Shown: positions 24,427 through 33,716 of the stretch, one piece after another
How positions within the stretch are numbered: the first letter of the stretch is position 1
Layout of the letters: each line of letters opens with the position of its first letter
Source: Prevotella sp.
GTDB lineage: Bacteria; Bacteroidota; Bacteroidia; Bacteroidales; Bacteroidaceae
Assembly (NCBI GenBank): GCA_017470345.1
Contig: JAFUEP010000044.1
Coordinates: forward strand, 1 to 64,000
Length of the DNA: 64,000 bases
Direction: 5' to 3'
Made by a program: the position numbers and the translations under genes
Notes under the pieces: generated by a model
Databases searched by the model: none
What the model was told of the DNA's origin: nothing
Seen by the model: the letters and a program-made list of their open reading frames with translations, nothing else

Positions 24427-24434
24427 TAACTTTG
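24427..24434 (+). promoter_or_regulatory. -7 box TAACTTTG for the GH53 gene
   Basis: TTTGTGTAACTTTGCCCC lies 27 bp upstream of the ATG at 24462. Confidence 0.7.
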
Positions 24435-24461
24435 CCCCCACAAACTAACGATCTACGAGAA

Positions 24462-25700
24462 ATGAAACGATTCATGACGGCACTGTTGGCGGCCTGCATG
24501 GCTCTTGCTATGCATGCCCAGTCGTTCTATCTCTGCGATGAAGGCCGCACATCCACCTCAACCCAACTGACTTTTTCACAAGACGGCACGACCGTCAACG
24601 GCATGGCAACGGCCAGCGTCGACAGCATCACGATGCACGTGCCGGAACTGCGGTTCGTCGGGGGCGACATCTCGCTGCTGCCCACCTACGAGGCACATGG
24701 GGCCGGCTATAAGGACCACGGCGGAAAGACCATCAGCGACGTGATCGACTTCCTGAAGACAGAGGGATGGAACGCCATGCGCGTCCGGCTGTTCGTCGAC
24801 CCCTCGAAGGCCACCGCGGCAGAGAAGGGCCAGGGCGTCCGTCAGGACCTCGACTATGTGGTCAGCCTCGGCCGGCGCATCAAGGCGGCCGGACTGCTGC
24901 TGATGCTCGACTTCCACTACAGCGACACGTGGGCCGACCCCTCGAAGCAGTGGACACCCGACAGCTGGCTCGGCCTGGACGATGCGGCCCTGGCGCAGAA
25001 GATCTACGCCTACACCCGCGAGTGCCTTGAGGCGATGAACGCCGCCGGCGCGTCGCCCGACTTCATCCAGACGGGCAACGAGATCAGCTACGGCATGTTG
25101 TGGGGAAAGCGTGACACGCAGGACAACCGCTGCTACATGGGCAGCGACGCCGGCTGGGACCGCTTCGCCACGCTGCTGAAACAGGCGGGACGGGCCTGCC
25201 GCGAGGTGTGCCCGCAGGCCAAGATCGTGCTCCACACGGAGCGGGTCAAGCAGGCGAGCGTGCTCAGCAACTTCTACAACCAGATGAGGCAGCGGGGCGT
25301 CGACTACGACATCATCGGACTGTCCTACTACCCCTACTACCACGGCACGCTCAGCACACTCAACATGGCCCTGAGCCAACTGGAGACGAGCTTCCCCGAG
25401 AAGCATATCATGATCGTCGAGACGGGCCACAGCTACAAATACAAGGTGGGCGACGACGACACGGCCTACGCCCTGACCGACGCCGGACAGAAGCAGTTCA
25501 CCGACGAACTGATCCAGACGCTGAAGCGCCACAAGCAGGTGAACGGCCTCTTCTGGTGGTTCCCCGAGGCCAACGAGTACGGGCTCGACTGGTCGACGAA
25601 GCGCGTCACCGACAACTGGTACAACGCCTCGCTCTTTGACAACGCCACCGGCCACGCAACCAGCGCGCTTTCTGCGCTCAGGAACTTCATTGCCGACTAA
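24462..25700 (+). CDS. secreted arabinogalactan endo-beta-1,4-galactanase (GH53)
   Basis: About 412 aa from ATG 24462, chosen because it follows the promoter and opens the signal peptide MKRFMTALLAACMALAMHAQ. The GH53 TIM barrel is recognisable: YKDHGGKTISDVIDFLKTEG, NAMRVRLFVDPS, LMLDFHYSDTWADPSKQ, the acid/base in TGNEISYGMLWG (Glu near 207) and the nucleophile in IVETGHSY (Glu near 320). It hydrolyses beta-1,4-galactan side chains of pectin. The region between signal and barrel (about 20-75) has a small beta strand set. It is followed by another secreted protein gene; no SusCD pair is seen. Confidence 0.93.
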   Translation: MKRFMTALLAACMALAMHAQSFYLCDEGRTSTSTQLTFSQDGTTVNGMATASVDSITMHVPELRFVGGDISLLPTYEAHGAGYKDHGGKTISDVIDFLKTEGWNAMRVRLFVDPSKATAAEKGQGVRQDLDYVVSLGRRIKAAGLLLMLDFHYSDTWADPSKQWTPDSWLGLDDAALAQKIYAYTRECLEAMNAAGASPDFIQTGNEISYGMLWGKRDTQDNRCYMGSDAGWDRFATLLKQAGRACREVCPQAKIVLHTERVKQASVLSNFYNQMRQRGVDYDIIGLSYYPYYHGTLSTLNMALSQLETSFPEKHIMIVETGHSYKYKVGDDDTAYALTDAGQKQFTDELIQTLKRHKQVNGLFWWFPEANEYGLDWSTKRVTDNWYNASLFDNATGHATSALSALRNFIAD

Positions 25701-25766
25701 GCAGCCGAAACCTCATTACTACTAGATAGACACAACTTTATTACTAACTAAATAACTAACAGTAAG

Positions 25767-28454
25767 ATGAAAAGATTCTTTACACTTGCATCATTAGCAC
25801 TCGTCCTCGGCGCAGGACAGGCTGATGCCCAGAACCTGAGGAAGACATGGGACTTCCGCGAGGGTTTCAGTGCCAAGACCGTCAACGCCCTGAAGGGCGA
25901 CCAGGAGGAGTTTGGCGACACGAAGTACTGGCGCAACTATGAGAGCGACGCCACCAAGGCCGACGAAGCCCACTACTGGAACGCCAGCGGCGACTTCAAG
26001 AACGGCGACGGCTATGCCTGCACGCACAACGGCGGCAACGAGAAGGTCATCCCCGAGCTGGAGGGCCTGAAGCTCGGCGCTACGGCTGCCAAGAAGTTTG
26101 TCATCACCTACAACGGCACGATGAAGACCGACGAGGAGAAGTATGCCGATGCTCCCGAGCACCGCCATCCCTTCGGCCCGAGCTACATCTGGCTGAACGG
26201 CAAGAACGAGACCTTCTCGTTCCAGGCCGAGGTGAACCAGACCATCAAGATCGGCGTGGAGTCGCACTCCGACTCACAGGATCGCGGTATCAGCCTGACC
26301 GCCTCGACGGGTTCGCTGACCCTCACCGCCGGCAATCCCGTCCCCACCCACTACACGGAGTGCGAATGGGAGCTCACCGGCACTGACGGCGAGGTGGCCA
26401 CAATGACTGTCAAGACGACCAACGGCTGCCACATCTACTACATCATCGTGGGCGAGGGTGACGATCCCAACGCCAACAAGACGAAGGTGGGCTACCTGAC
26501 CTCCGGCGACGCCACGAGCGAGGCCGCCTATCAGACCATCGCCGCCGACGAGAGCTACAACGTGACGGCCCTCGATGCCGCCACCGTCACGGCCGAGCAG
26601 CTGCAGGACTACCATGTGACCGTCGTCAGCCCCGAGCTGGCCGCTGACAATGCTGCCGTCGAGGTGCTCCGCCAGGCTATGCCCTTCGTGCCCGTCGTCA
26701 ACCTCAACGCCGATCTCTATGCTGCATGGGGCTACGGCGAGGCCTATGAGTCAGGCATGAGCATGGCCCTGATCACGAACATCAAGCACGAGCTGTTCGC
26801 CGGCCTGGTGGCCGACGAGGACTATATCGCGCATGAAGTGGAGGGACAGTATATCGTCGACCTGGGTGTCGAGTCGTTCAAGGGTGTCCGTCTGGGCGAC
26901 TACTTCGCCGATGACGCCATCCCCGCCATCGACGGCTCCGACGAGACCGTGGCCGCCATCCACGCTCACAACCCCTATCACAATGCCTACATCTACGTGC
27001 CCTTCGGCACGTCGGCCGCCGCTCAGAAGATTCTCTTCAACGCACTCGAGATGGCCAAGGGCTCGAAGAGCGCCATCGAGCAGGCTCCCGCCCCGAAGAT
27101 CAACCTGGAGTACAAGAACCTGAACACCAACATCACGCTGTCGATGGCTTCGAGCTCGCTGCCCAAGCCGCAGATATTCTACACCCTCGACGGCACTGAG
27201 CCCACCGCCGCAAGCACCCTCTACACGGACGTCATCAACGTCACGGCCGAGACCACCGTCAAGGCTGTGGCCATCGCCGAGGGCTACCTGCTGAGTGACG
27301 TGGCCGAGGCCAAGGCCGAGATCTTCACGCAGCCGGCCATGCCCGTCGTGGCCAAGGACTATCAGGAGGGCAAGACCATGGTGAGCCTCAGCTGCGAGAC
27401 CGAGGGCGTCGACCTGTGGTACAACTTCACCGAGGGCAACGACACGACGAAGTCGATGAAGTACACGGAGCCCATCGTCGTCACCCTGCCGACCAACCTC
27501 ACGGCCTTCGCCGTGGCCGGCGGCCAGGTGTTCTCTGAGATCGTCAGCGACCGCATCGTGGTGAAGGACGTCGTCGTGCGTCAGGACCAGATCGGCGTGT
27601 TCGACGCTAACGCTGACGAGTGGCAGAACGGCGGCGGCAGCACCGTCTACTACTTCTCATGGGGCAAGAACGCCACAACCATCTACGACAGCACGCAGGA
27701 GCCCACCATCGAAGTGGATCCTGAGACGGGCGACGAGATCAGCATCTATCCCGAGCGCGACTATGAGTACTATGTGCCCTCTGAGGAGGCCACGTGGGAA
27801 GTGAAGTCGAAGGGTCAGGTGATGATCTTCCAGGTGCTCACCGTTGGCAAGGATCCGGGCAACGACTCGGGCTACAATCCTGAGACGGCCGGCGACCTCC
27901 TGTCGTATGCCTCGCCCTCGAGCAACGACATCCAGTTCGGTGGCAAGACGAGCGGCGAGCCCTGCACGGGCGCCATCCAGAGCCGCGTGAAGTGGGCCGG
28001 TCCGTTCGACGTGGTCACCATCGTCGGCACGGCTGCCGGCGGCGACAACGTGGGCCGCATGCAGATCCAGGTGTCGAAGGACAGCGTCAACTGGGAGAAC
28101 CTGGGCGACGAGATGGCCACCTCGACCGTGAAGCGTCTGTGGAAGTCGTACACGCGCAGCTACAACGAGTCCGACGAGGTCTACGTCCGCATCATCCAGG
28201 CTGGCGGCGGCTCCAGCGTCCAGATCTACAACATGTTCATCCTGAACGAGGGCGAGAAGTCGGCCGAGCTGAAAGCCCAGTACGACGCTGAGTACCAGGA
28301 GGCCATCCAGAACGGCATCAGCGATGTCAACGTGGCCGCCAAGGTGCTTGAGGGCGTCTACAACCTCAACGGCATGCGCATGCAGAGCATGCAGCCGGGC
28401 CTGAACATCGTCGTCAGCCACGACGGCACGGTGAAGAAGGTGCTCGTGAAGTAA
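25767..28454 (+). CDS. large secreted protein with chitobiase/HEX C-type repeats and a sorting-like tail
   Basis: 895 aa. Signal peptide MKRFFTLASLALVLGAGQADA; then a domain starting KTWDFREGFSAKTVNALKG, which resembles pectate-lyase-associated beta-sandwich modules of Bacteroidota; near residue 455-510 a CHB_HEX_C_1-type module (FYTLDGTEPTAASTLYTD) with a second related one near 530-600. The last ~35 residues (YNLNGMRMQSMQPGLNIVV, then KKVLVK) resemble a type A C-terminal sorting domain used by type IX secretion or a related anchoring tail. The function is unknown; it is probably a surface glycan-associated protein, placed after the GH53 gene and perhaps co-expressed (66-bp gap). Confidence 0.8.
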   Translation: MKRFFTLASLALVLGAGQADAQNLRKTWDFREGFSAKTVNALKGDQEEFGDTKYWRNYESDATKADEAHYWNASGDFKNGDGYACTHNGGNEKVIPELEGLKLGATAAKKFVITYNGTMKTDEEKYADAPEHRHPFGPSYIWLNGKNETFSFQAEVNQTIKIGVESHSDSQDRGISLTASTGSLTLTAGNPVPTHYTECEWELTGTDGEVATMTVKTTNGCHIYYIIVGEGDDPNANKTKVGYLTSGDATSEAAYQTIAADESYNVTALDAATVTAEQLQDYHVTVVSPELAADNAAVEVLRQAMPFVPVVNLNADLYAAWGYGEAYESGMSMALITNIKHELFAGLVADEDYIAHEVEGQYIVDLGVESFKGVRLGDYFADDAIPAIDGSDETVAAIHAHNPYHNAYIYVPFGTSAAAQKILFNALEMAKGSKSAIEQAPAPKINLEYKNLNTNITLSMASSSLPKPQIFYTLDGTEPTAASTLYTDVINVTAETTVKAVAIAEGYLLSDVAEAKAEIFTQPAMPVVAKDYQEGKTMVSLSCETEGVDLWYNFTEGNDTTKSMKYTEPIVVTLPTNLTAFAVAGGQVFSEIVSDRIVVKDVVVRQDQIGVFDANADEWQNGGGSTVYYFSWGKNATTIYDSTQEPTIEVDPETGDEISIYPERDYEYYVPSEEATWEVKSKGQVMIFQVLTVGKDPGNDSGYNPETAGDLLSYASPSSNDIQFGGKTSGEPCTGAIQSRVKWAGPFDVVTIVGTAAGGDNVGRMQIQVSKDSVNWENLGDEMATSTVKRLWKSYTRSYNESDEVYVRIIQAGGGSSVQIYNMFILNEGEKSAELKAQYDAEYQEAIQNGISDVNVAAKVLEGVYNLNGMRMQSMQPGLNIVVSHDGTVKKVLVK

Positions 28455-28470
28455 TTCCATCAACAAGACT

Positions 28471-28573
28471 AAGTGCCGCTTCAACGAACTTGAAGCGGCA
28501 CTTTCATATACGAGAAGCGGCGCTTTCCGAAAGTAATATACCCCTATATTACCTTCGAGAAGCGCCACTTTTT
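28471..28573. terminator. convergent terminator made of family G repeats
   Basis: Hairpin 1 is AAGTGCCGCTTCAA/TTGAAGCGGCACTT (28471-28484, 28490-28503). A second structure with GAGAAGCGGCGCTTT and GAGAAGCGCCACTTTTT surrounds the inner stem TAATATA/TATATTA (28511-28573). They lie between two convergent genes and share the GAAGCGGCACTT motif with 36762-36844 and 51730-51816. Confidence 0.7.
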
Positions 28574-28575
28574 AT

Positions 28576-29895
28576 TCAGAAGCTCAGCTCCTCGCCGCGA
28601 TAGAACTTGAGGAGAGCCGTCTGATAAAGATATTCGTAGCGGGCCTGGGTCAGGTCGCTCTGGGCCTTCAGGAAGTTGTTGCGGGCCTCATTGAACTCCG
28701 TGATGGTGGCCTTGCCCTGCTCATACTTGCCGGTCATCAGCCGGAAGGCCTCCTCGCCGGCCTGACGGGCCGTCTCGCTGCTCTTCAGTTTCTGTTCAGC
28801 AGCCACGGTGTTGTAGTAGGCCTGCTGAATCTCCTTATAGAGCTGCTTCTTCACATTGTCGAGCGCCAGCTGCTGGCTCTCGCGGTCGATGCGTGCCGCG
28901 CGGATCTGGTTGCGCGTCTGGAAACGGTTGAAGATGGGAATGTTCAGGTTCAAGCCCAGATACTGGCTGAAGTTGTTCTGCAGCTGCTTGCCGAAGGCGT
29001 CGGCCTTGAAGCCCGAGGTGGTGTAGTAGTTGGTGCCCAGTCCGGCCGAGAAGCTCAGCGTGGGGTAGAGCCCCGACTTGGCAATCTTCAGACTGTTCTC
29101 CGTGGCCTGCAGGCGCAGCTGCTCGGCCTGCACCTCGGGCTTGACGGCGATGGCGTCGGCAAAGACGACGTCGGCCGCGGCCAGCGTCTCTTCCGGCAGA
29201 CGGGTGGGCACCTGGATGCTGAAGCCCTCGGGCGTCTCCAGCTCAAGGAGCTGAGTGAGGGTCAGCAGGGCCAGCTGGCGGTTGTTGTCGGCCTGGGTGG
29301 CCGTGAGCTGGCTCTGGGCGAGTGTGGCGCGCTGTTGCGAGACGTCGGCCTCGCTGACGCGGCCCACCTCGAGGAGGGCCTCCAGACGGGCCACCTGGGC
29401 CGAGTCGATGCTGATCTGCCGGCGGGCCACACTGCAGATCTCCATGTCGTAGAGAATCTGGACGTAGGCCTGGGCCACCTGCATGCGGATGTCGTTGCGG
29501 GCCTTCTCGAGGTCCTTGGTGGCCGCCTCGAGGTTGAGGCGGTTCAGCTGGATGGTGTTGGGAATCTGGAAGCCGGTGAACAGGGGGACACTGGTGCCGA
29601 GGGAGAACGACGTCGACGATGTGTTGGTGTTCGTGTACGTGTTCTGAGCCGTCAGTCCACGGCCGAAGGAGAAGTTCTGTCCGGCAGAGCCGTTGAGGTC
29701 GGGCAGCCGCGAGTTCTTGGCCGTCGAGAGGCGCAGCTCCTGCTGGCGGCGCTGGTTCTCATACTGTTTGACGGCGATGTTGTGGGCCACGGCGTAGTCG
29801 CAGCACTGTCGCAGCGACCAGGGGGCGGGCTGGGCTTGCAGGGGCTGCGATGACATCGCAGCACACCAGACGAGGGCGGTGAGTATTCTGTTCAT
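28576..29895 (-). CDS. TolC-like outer-membrane efflux protein
   Basis: 439 aa. Signal peptide to about residue 21, then two outer-membrane-efflux repeats of coiled coil: SLRQCCDYAVAHNIAVKQYENQ, PVFNRFQT-type motif LNLNIPIFNRFQTRNQIRAA, and KYEQGKATITEFNEARNNFLKAQSDL. It forms a trimeric channel spanning the outer membrane and periplasm. Last gene of the five-gene MacAB-TolC-like operon, 7 bp after the adaptor gene. Confidence 0.92.
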   Translation of the reverse strand: MNRILTALVWCAAMSSQPLQAQPAPWSLRQCCDYAVAHNIAVKQYENQRRQQELRLSTAKNSRLPDLNGSAGQNFSFGRGLTAQNTYTNTNTSSTSFSLGTSVPLFTGFQIPNTIQLNRLNLEAATKDLEKARNDIRMQVAQAYVQILYDMEICSVARRQISIDSAQVARLEALLEVGRVSEADVSQQRATLAQSQLTATQADNNRQLALLTLTQLLELETPEGFSIQVPTRLPEETLAAADVVFADAIAVKPEVQAEQLRLQATENSLKIAKSGLYPTLSFSAGLGTNYYTTSGFKADAFGKQLQNNFSQYLGLNLNIPIFNRFQTRNQIRAARIDRESQQLALDNVKKQLYKEIQQAYYNTVAAEQKLKSSETARQAGEEAFRLMTGKYEQGKATITEFNEARNNFLKAQSDLTQARYEYLYQTALLKFYRGEELSF

Positions 29896-29902
29896 GGTGA
29901 TC

Positions 29903-31012
29903 TTAGTCGTTGGTTTCGGTAATGATCTGCGGGCCGCGCACCTTCTTGTCCTTGGTGAGCCCCTGCCGGATCTCGATGCTGACGCCGTCGCTCAGGCCCG
30001 TCGTGACGGCGGTGCGGGTGTAGGTTCTCTTGCCGACGGTGTCGGCCAGCACGTAGACGAAGGTGGAGTCGCCGCTGAACTCGATGGCGCTCTCGGGCAC
30101 GCTGAGCACCCCGCGGGCCTCGTCGAGCACGATCTCGGCATTGGCCGAATAGCCCGAGCGGATGTTGCCCTCGGAGGGCACGGCGACGGCGGCCTTGATC
30201 TCAAACTGGTTGGCACCGTTGCTCTCGGTGGCCTTGGGCGAGATGTATTCCAGCGTGGCGTCGAACTGCAGGTTCTGGAGGGCGCCGATGGTGATCTTCA
30301 TCGGCACGCCGATCTGCAGGCGTCCCACCTCCGTCTCGTCGATGTTGCCGCGGAAGATGAGGTCGCGCATGTTGGCCACGGTGGCGATGGTCGTGCCGTC
30401 GTTGAACGTGTTGGAGTTGATGACCGAGTTGCCCACCTTGACGGGGATGTCGAGGATGACGCCCGCGATGGTCGAGCGGATGAGCGTCGACGAGGCGGAG
30501 GCGTTCGAGCGAGACACACCGTCGCGCACCACCTGCAGGGCATCGTCGGCCGCGGCCTTCTCCTCCTGCGCCTGGCGCAGCTGCTGGCGGGTTTTCTCGA
30601 ACTCCTCGTCGCTGACCAGCTTCTGTTCGTGGAGCGAGAGCTGGCGGGCGTAGTCCTTCTCCGCCTGCTGCAGGTTGATGGCCGACAGTCGGACGCGGCT
30701 CTCGGCCGAGGAGAGCTGTCCCATGTCGGGGATGACTTTCACGCGGGCGATGACCTCCCCTGCGGTGACCGTCTGTCCGGGCTCCTTCATCAGTTCGGTG
30801 ATGATGCCCGAGATCTGCGGTTTCACGTTCACCTCGTTGCGGGGCTCAATCTTGCCCGTGAGGACGGTTGTCATGCGGATGTCCTTCTTCTCAGGCGTGA
30901 ACTCCTGATAGGTCACCTCCTTGGGGCGGCTCTTCTGCCAGAGGAACACGAAGGTCCCGATGAAGATCAGGGCAATCAATGCCGCGATAAACACTTTCAA
31001 ATACTTCTTCAT
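29903..31012 (-). CDS. macA: MacA-like periplasmic adaptor (HlyD/RND family)
   Basis: 369 aa. A membrane anchor is at residues 5-25 (KVFIAALIALIFIGTFVFLW), the biotinyl-lipoyl half-motif is GIITELMKEPGQTVTAGEVIARV, a coiled-coil hairpin runs about 95-160, and the second lipoyl half and beta-barrel follow (SSTLIRSTIAGVILDIPVKVGNSV). It links the inner-membrane ABC transporter to TolC. The context (two MacB-like permeases plus a separate ATPase) fits a macrolide/peptide-type exporter. Confidence 0.92.
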   Translation of the reverse strand: MKKYLKVFIAALIALIFIGTFVFLWQKSRPKEVTYQEFTPEKKDIRMTTVLTGKIEPRNEVNVKPQISGIITELMKEPGQTVTAGEVIARVKVIPDMGQLSSAESRVRLSAINLQQAEKDYARQLSLHEQKLVSDEEFEKTRQQLRQAQEEKAAADDALQVVRDGVSRSNASASSTLIRSTIAGVILDIPVKVGNSVINSNTFNDGTTIATVANMRDLIFRGNIDETEVGRLQIGVPMKITIGALQNLQFDATLEYISPKATESNGANQFEIKAAVAVPSEGNIRSGYSANAEIVLDEARGVLSVPESAIEFSGDSTFVYVLADTVGKRTYTRTAVTTGLSDGVSIEIRQGLTKDKKVRGPQIITETND

Positions 31013-31127
31013 GATTTATTTCCTTTTTCTTCGTTATTCCGTTTTCTTTTCGTTTTCTCGTTATTTCGTTATTTCGATATTCCGAAATTCCGTTATAACG
31101 TTATTTCGTTATTTCGAGATTTCAATT
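31013..31127. repeat. degenerate CGTTATTTCG tract
   Basis: The gap between the adaptor and permease genes holds no ORF but repeats of TCGTTATTTCGTTATTTC, ATTCCGAAATTCCG and CGTTATAACG. It is AT-rich and partly palindromic, of the same general style as 38663-38911. Confidence 0.5.
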
Positions 31128-32375
31128 TTATTCATCCCTCATGGCATCGACGGGCTTGATGCTCATGGCGCGGGCAGCGGGGGCCAGTCCGGCCAGGACG
31201 CCCATCAGGGCGATGACGACGGCGGCGAGGAGGGCCGTCCAGAAGTCGACCTGGAAGTGGGCGGCGACGATGCCGTCCTCGGTGTTGCCCAGTTCGAGCA
31301 TCTGCAGGATCATGACGGCAAAGAGGATGCCGCTCATGCCGGCCACGAGGGTGAGCACGATGCTCTCGGAGATGATCTGCGAGAGGATCATGCGCGGGGT
31401 GGCACCGATAGCGCGCCGTATGCCGATCTCGGTGGTGCGCTCGCGGACGGTGACCATCATGATGTTCGAGACGCCGATGGCACCGGCCAGGAGCGTGCCC
31501 AGTCCGACGAGCCAGATGAGGAAGTTGACACCGCGGAAGAGCGAGTCGAGCAACTGGAACAGCACCTCGGTGTTGAACACCATGATGCCCTGCTCGTCGG
31601 TCGGGTCGACGGTATGGGCGCGCCCGATGGTCTCGCGGATGCGGGGCGCCAGCTCCGACATCACCACGCCGGGCCGCCCCGTCAGGGCCATCATGTCGAC
31701 CGACGTGCCGCGGTTATAGGTCTGTTGCATCAGGGTGATGGGCAGGAGCATCGTCGTGCCGGCCTCCGAGCCGAACGACATGCCGCCCGTCGTGTTGTAG
31801 TCGACACCCACGACCTGATAGTAGATGGAGTCGACGCGGATGAACTTGCCGCAGGGATCGCCCCCGCCGGGGAAGAGTTCCTTGTAGGTCTTCTTGCCGA
31901 TGACGCAGACCTTGCGGCGCTGCGCGATGTCCATGTCGTTGAGGTAGCGGCCGTAGTAGATCTTGGGCTCGTTGACCTTCTGATAGTCGGCCTCGACCCC
32001 GTTGACGCCGACCGTCGACTTGCGGTCGCCGAAGTAGGCCGTGCCACCGTTGGAGAACAGCACGGGCGAGACGACATCAAGCTCGGGGATGCGCTGCCGC
32101 AGGCGTCCGACGTCCTTATAGTCCATGTGCCAATAGCGGCCCTTGCGGAAGCCCTTGTAGGCCTTGGTCGTCGACTGTGCCCACACCATGGCGGAGTTGG
32201 TGGCAAAGCCCTCGAAGTTGCTGTTCAGCAGTTCCTTCAGTCCCTGACCGCCGCCGATGAGGGCCACGAGCATGAAGACGCCCCAGAAGACGCCGAAGCC
32301 CGTGAGGAAACTCCTTGACTTGTTGCGGGTCAGGGTGTCGAGGATTTCGCGGTAGTTGTCGATATCTATACGCAT
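31128..32375 (-). CDS. MacB-like ABC transporter permease (second)
   Basis: 415 aa. FtsX/MacB topology: one helix near residue 20-45 (SFLTGFGVFWGVFMLVALIGGG), a large periplasmic domain (about 55-280), then three helices with GVSNIMMVTVRERTTEIGIRRAIGATP between the first two, the permease signature. The separate ATPase is encoded two genes upstream. It forms a pair with the other permease of the operon, probably a heterodimer. Confidence 0.92.
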   Translation of the reverse strand: MRIDIDNYREILDTLTRNKSRSFLTGFGVFWGVFMLVALIGGGQGLKELLNSNFEGFATNSAMVWAQSTTKAYKGFRKGRYWHMDYKDVGRLRQRIPELDVVSPVLFSNGGTAYFGDRKSTVGVNGVEADYQKVNEPKIYYGRYLNDMDIAQRRKVCVIGKKTYKELFPGGGDPCGKFIRVDSIYYQVVGVDYNTTGGMSFGSEAGTTMLLPITLMQQTYNRGTSVDMMALTGRPGVVMSELAPRIRETIGRAHTVDPTDEQGIMVFNTEVLFQLLDSLFRGVNFLIWLVGLGTLLAGAIGVSNIMMVTVRERTTEIGIRRAIGATPRMILSQIISESIVLTLVAGMSGILFAVMILQMLELGNTEDGIVAAHFQVDFWTALLAAVVIALMGVLAGLAPAARAMSIKPVDAMRDE

Positions 32376-32402
32376 TTTTGACTTCAGGCTTTTGACTACA
32401 GA

Positions 32403-33716
32403 CTATTCTGCTCTTAGGGCTTCAATGGGACGTATGCGGGCGGCCTTCATGGCGGGGATGAGACCGGCGATGGTGCCGGCGATGATCATGACGAGGGTGG
32501 CCTCGATGCAGACGTCGATGCCGACGGTGGGGTCGACGAACATCGTGGCCTTGAAGAGACCGGCGTCCACCTTGGTGTGGCCCAGCGTGGCGTCCATGTA
32601 TTCGTTGGCAGCAATGCCGAGGAGCATGCCGACGTAGCCGAAGATGGTGGTGATGATGATGCTCTCGGTGATGATGAGCTTGAGGATGCTCCACGGCCGG
32701 GCCCCGATGGCCTTGCGGATGCCGAACTCATGGGTGCGCTCGCGGACGGTGATGAGCATGATGTTAGAGACGCCGACGATGCCACTCAGAAGCGTGAACA
32801 GGCCGACGATCCAGAGGGCCATGCGGATGATGCCGATGCCCTTCTGCATCTGCATCGACTGCGTGTAGCGGTTCCAGAGCCAGAAGGCATCCTCGTCGTC
32901 GGGCGCCACCTGATGGTTGGCCCCGAGGCGCTGCGTGTAGCTGTGCTCGAACTGCTCGTTCTGCTGCTCGGTCTCCAGTCCGTGGAAGGTGAACTCGATG
33001 CGCCCGGCGTCGTCGCCCTTGCCGTACATCGTCTTCAGCGTGGTGTAAGGGATGAAGGCGTCGGCCGAACCGTTCTCGCGCTCCTTATAGATGCCGACGA
33101 CACGGAAGGCGAAAGCCCCCACCTTGACGTAGGCCCCCACCAACCTCCCCCCATTGGGGGAGGCTGCTGCGCCCGATGCTTCAGCGCTGGAAGCCTCCCC
33201 CAATGGGGGGAGGTTGGAGGGGGCCAGCTCCTTAGCCTGATTATTACCCAGGACGATGACCTTACGCTCCTCGCGCATGTCGATCTCGTTGATGAAGCGG
33301 CCATGGAGCATCTCCGTCTTCTCGATCTGGAAGTGGTTGGGATAGACGCCCACCAGCGAGGTGGAGAGATACTGCTGTCCGTAGGAGACGGTCTGTCCAT
33401 ACTGCGAGAGGACGGCCCCGACGTGGTCGACGGTCTGGGGGAAGTCGGTGCGCGTGGCGGCGATGTCGCGGTCCTTCAGCGGCAGGTAGCGGCCCTCCTG
33501 CAGCCCCTTATAGGGCTTCGTGGTCATTCCGCCGAACACCATCATCGAGTTCGACAGGAAGCGGTCCGACTGCTTCATCTGCGCGTTGATCAGTCCGTTG
33601 CCGGCACCCAGCAGGACGATGAGCATGAAGATGCCCCAGGCCACGGCAAATCCCGTCAGGCCCGTGCGCAGCTTGTTGCGGCGCGCCGTCTGCCATATCT
33701 CATTCAATAACTCCAT
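32403..33716 (-). CDS. MacB-like ABC transporter permease (first), with in-frame family B insertion
   Basis: 437 aa. Same topology as its neighbour: LTGFAVAWGIFMLIVLLGAG near the N-terminus, periplasmic domain, then GVSNIMLITVRERTHEFGIRKAIGARP and two more helices. Within the periplasmic domain, after NNQAKEL, about 31 residues (PSNLPPLGEASSAEASG and AAASPNGGRLVG) come from a family B palindromic element; the host sequence resumes at YVKVGAFAFRVVG. The ATG overlaps the ATPase gene by 17 bp. Confidence 0.92.
   Translation of the reverse strand: MELLNEIWQTARRNKLRTGLTGFAVAWGIFMLIVLLGAGNGLINAQMKQSDRFLSNSMMVFGGMTTKPYKGLQEGRYLPLKDRDIAATRTDFPQTVDHVGAVLSQYGQTVSYGQQYLSTSLVGVYPNHFQIEKTEMLHGRFINEIDMREERKVIVLGNNQAKELAPSNLPPLGEASSAEASGAAASPNGGRLVGAYVKVGAFAFRVVGIYKERENGSADAFIPYTTLKTMYGKGDDAGRIEFTFHGLETEQQNEQFEHSYTQRLGANHQVAPDDEDAFWLWNRYTQSMQMQKGIGIIRMALWIVGLFTLLSGIVGVSNIMLITVRERTHEFGIRKAIGARPWSILKLIITESIIITTIFGYVGMLLGIAANEYMDATLGHTKVDAGLFKATMFVDPTVGIDVCIEATLVMIIAGTIAGLIPAMKAARIRPIEALRAE
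33132..33225 (-). repeat. family B in-frame inverted-repeat element in the MacB permease
   Basis: 94 bp, exactly the length of the murA copy. Arms GGCCCCCACCAACCTCCC... and the inverted partner, with the palindrome CCCCCATTGGGGG in each; the spacer reads GCGCTGAAGC-like in the sense of the gene, matching CCGCTGAAG in murA. Confidence 0.88.

Noticed and set aside
28471-28573. Possible riboswitch or rho-independent attenuator for the TolC gene
   Set aside because: It lies at the 3' ends of two convergent genes, so a terminator is the simpler reading.
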